Shown here: positions 13,964 through 14,237 of the stretch, piece after piece
Layout: each line of letters begins with the position of its first letter
Position numbering within the stretch: the first letter of the stretch is position 1
NCBI GenBank assembly: GCA_934457235.1
Contig: CAKSHT010000053.1
Span: 1 to 14,237, forward strand
Direction: 5' to 3'
DNA from: an uncultured Oscillospiraceae bacterium
GTDB lineage: Bacteria > Bacillota > Clostridia > Oscillospirales > Ruminococcaceae
Length of the DNA stretch: 14,237 nt
The notes under the pieces: model-generated
What the model was told of the DNA's origin: nothing
Databases searched by the model: none
Seen by the model: only the letters and a program-made list of their open reading frames with translations
Made by a program: the position numbers and the translations under genes

Positions 13964-14011
13964 ATGCATATTGGCAGGTTATAAGATTGCAGCAGATAAA
14001 GGGTGATGTTT

Positions 14012-14237
14012 ATGGAAGTAAGGGTACTTGAATATTTTCTGGCGGTGGCGAGGGAGCAGAGCATATCCGGCGCGGCGGAGGCGCTCCATCTCACGCAGCC
14101 CACGCTTTCCCGCCAGCTGAAGGAGCTTGAGGACGAGCTTGGCAAGCAGCTGCTTATCCGCGGCAGCCGCAGAATAACTCTGACTGAAGAGGGAATGCTG
14201 CTCCGCAAGCGTGCAGAGGAAATAGTGAGCCTTGTGC
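14012..14237 (+). CDS. LysR-type transcriptional regulator, N-terminal part (cut by window edge)
   Basis: The first 75 codons encode a LysR winged helix-turn-helix: VRVLEYFLAVAREQSISGAA, then EALHLTQPTLSRQLKELEDE and LGKQLLIRGSRRITLTEEG, leading into the linker helix. The effector domain lies beyond the window, so the ligand is unknown. ATG 14012 is preferred because AAAGGG ends 8 bases upstream; the in-frame ATG at 14006 is too close to it. It diverges from the small protein-DUF3737-patB operon, which it probably controls. Confidence 0.9.
   Translation, partial: MEVRVLEYFLAVAREQSISGAAEALHLTQPTLSRQLKELEDELGKQLLIRGSRRITLTEEGMLLRKRAEEIVSLV

Overview
The window looks like a chromosomal segment of a Gram-positive, gut-type clostridium, probably Oscillospiraceae/Ruminococcus-like. 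The basis is moderate GC, strong GGAGG-type Shine-Dalgarno (SD) sites, a Firmicutes-type TmcAL, acetate kinase, an XRE/zinc-ribbon regulator and a DUF3737 gene. This placement is an inference from gene content, not a search. No rRNA, tRNA, insertion sequence or CRISPR array was seen.

Layout: (1) 1-1243, plus strand: the end of an ABC transporter permease, then a beta-CASP-like metallo-beta-lactamase-fold hydrolase. (2) 1297-1867, plus: a small XRE/zinc-ribbon regulator with a strong promoter and terminator but a disrupted start region. (3) 1933-3274, minus: a HAD-like hydrolase and an NfeD-like membrane protein, next to GC-rich stem-loops. (4) 3420-5983: acetate kinase (minus) and the tRNA acetate ligase TmcAL (plus) diverge from a shared promoter region. 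(5) 6033-9685, plus, closely spaced behind tmcAL: a DUF4380 protein, a MurL-like UDP-MurNAc-L-Ala-L-Glu epimerase and a divergent MurD, closed by a clear terminator. (6) 9879-11494, plus: a self-contained two-gene unit of cas5 and cas7 (type I-C-like) with its own promoter and terminator. There is no cas8, cas3, cas4, cas1, cas2 or array in the window. (7) 11530-13907, minus: a small helical protein, a DUF3737 beta-helix protein and a PatB/MalY-type C-S lyase, read from one promoter and divergent from a LysR-type regulator that runs off the right edge.

Two parts stand out. The murL-murD pair matches the alternative D-glutamate route known from Xanthomonas, in which MurD2 adds L-Glu to UDP-MurNAc-L-Ala and MurL then epimerises it. 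The MurD here departs from the canonical sequence at the positions that contact D-Glu in E. coli MurD. The cas5-cas7 pair is isolated and looks like a crRNA-binding backbone with no nuclease, large subunit or adaptation genes. Other points of interest are the shared acetate theme of ackA and tmcAL with an inverted repeat covering both -35 boxes, and an in-frame stop where the XRE regulator should start.
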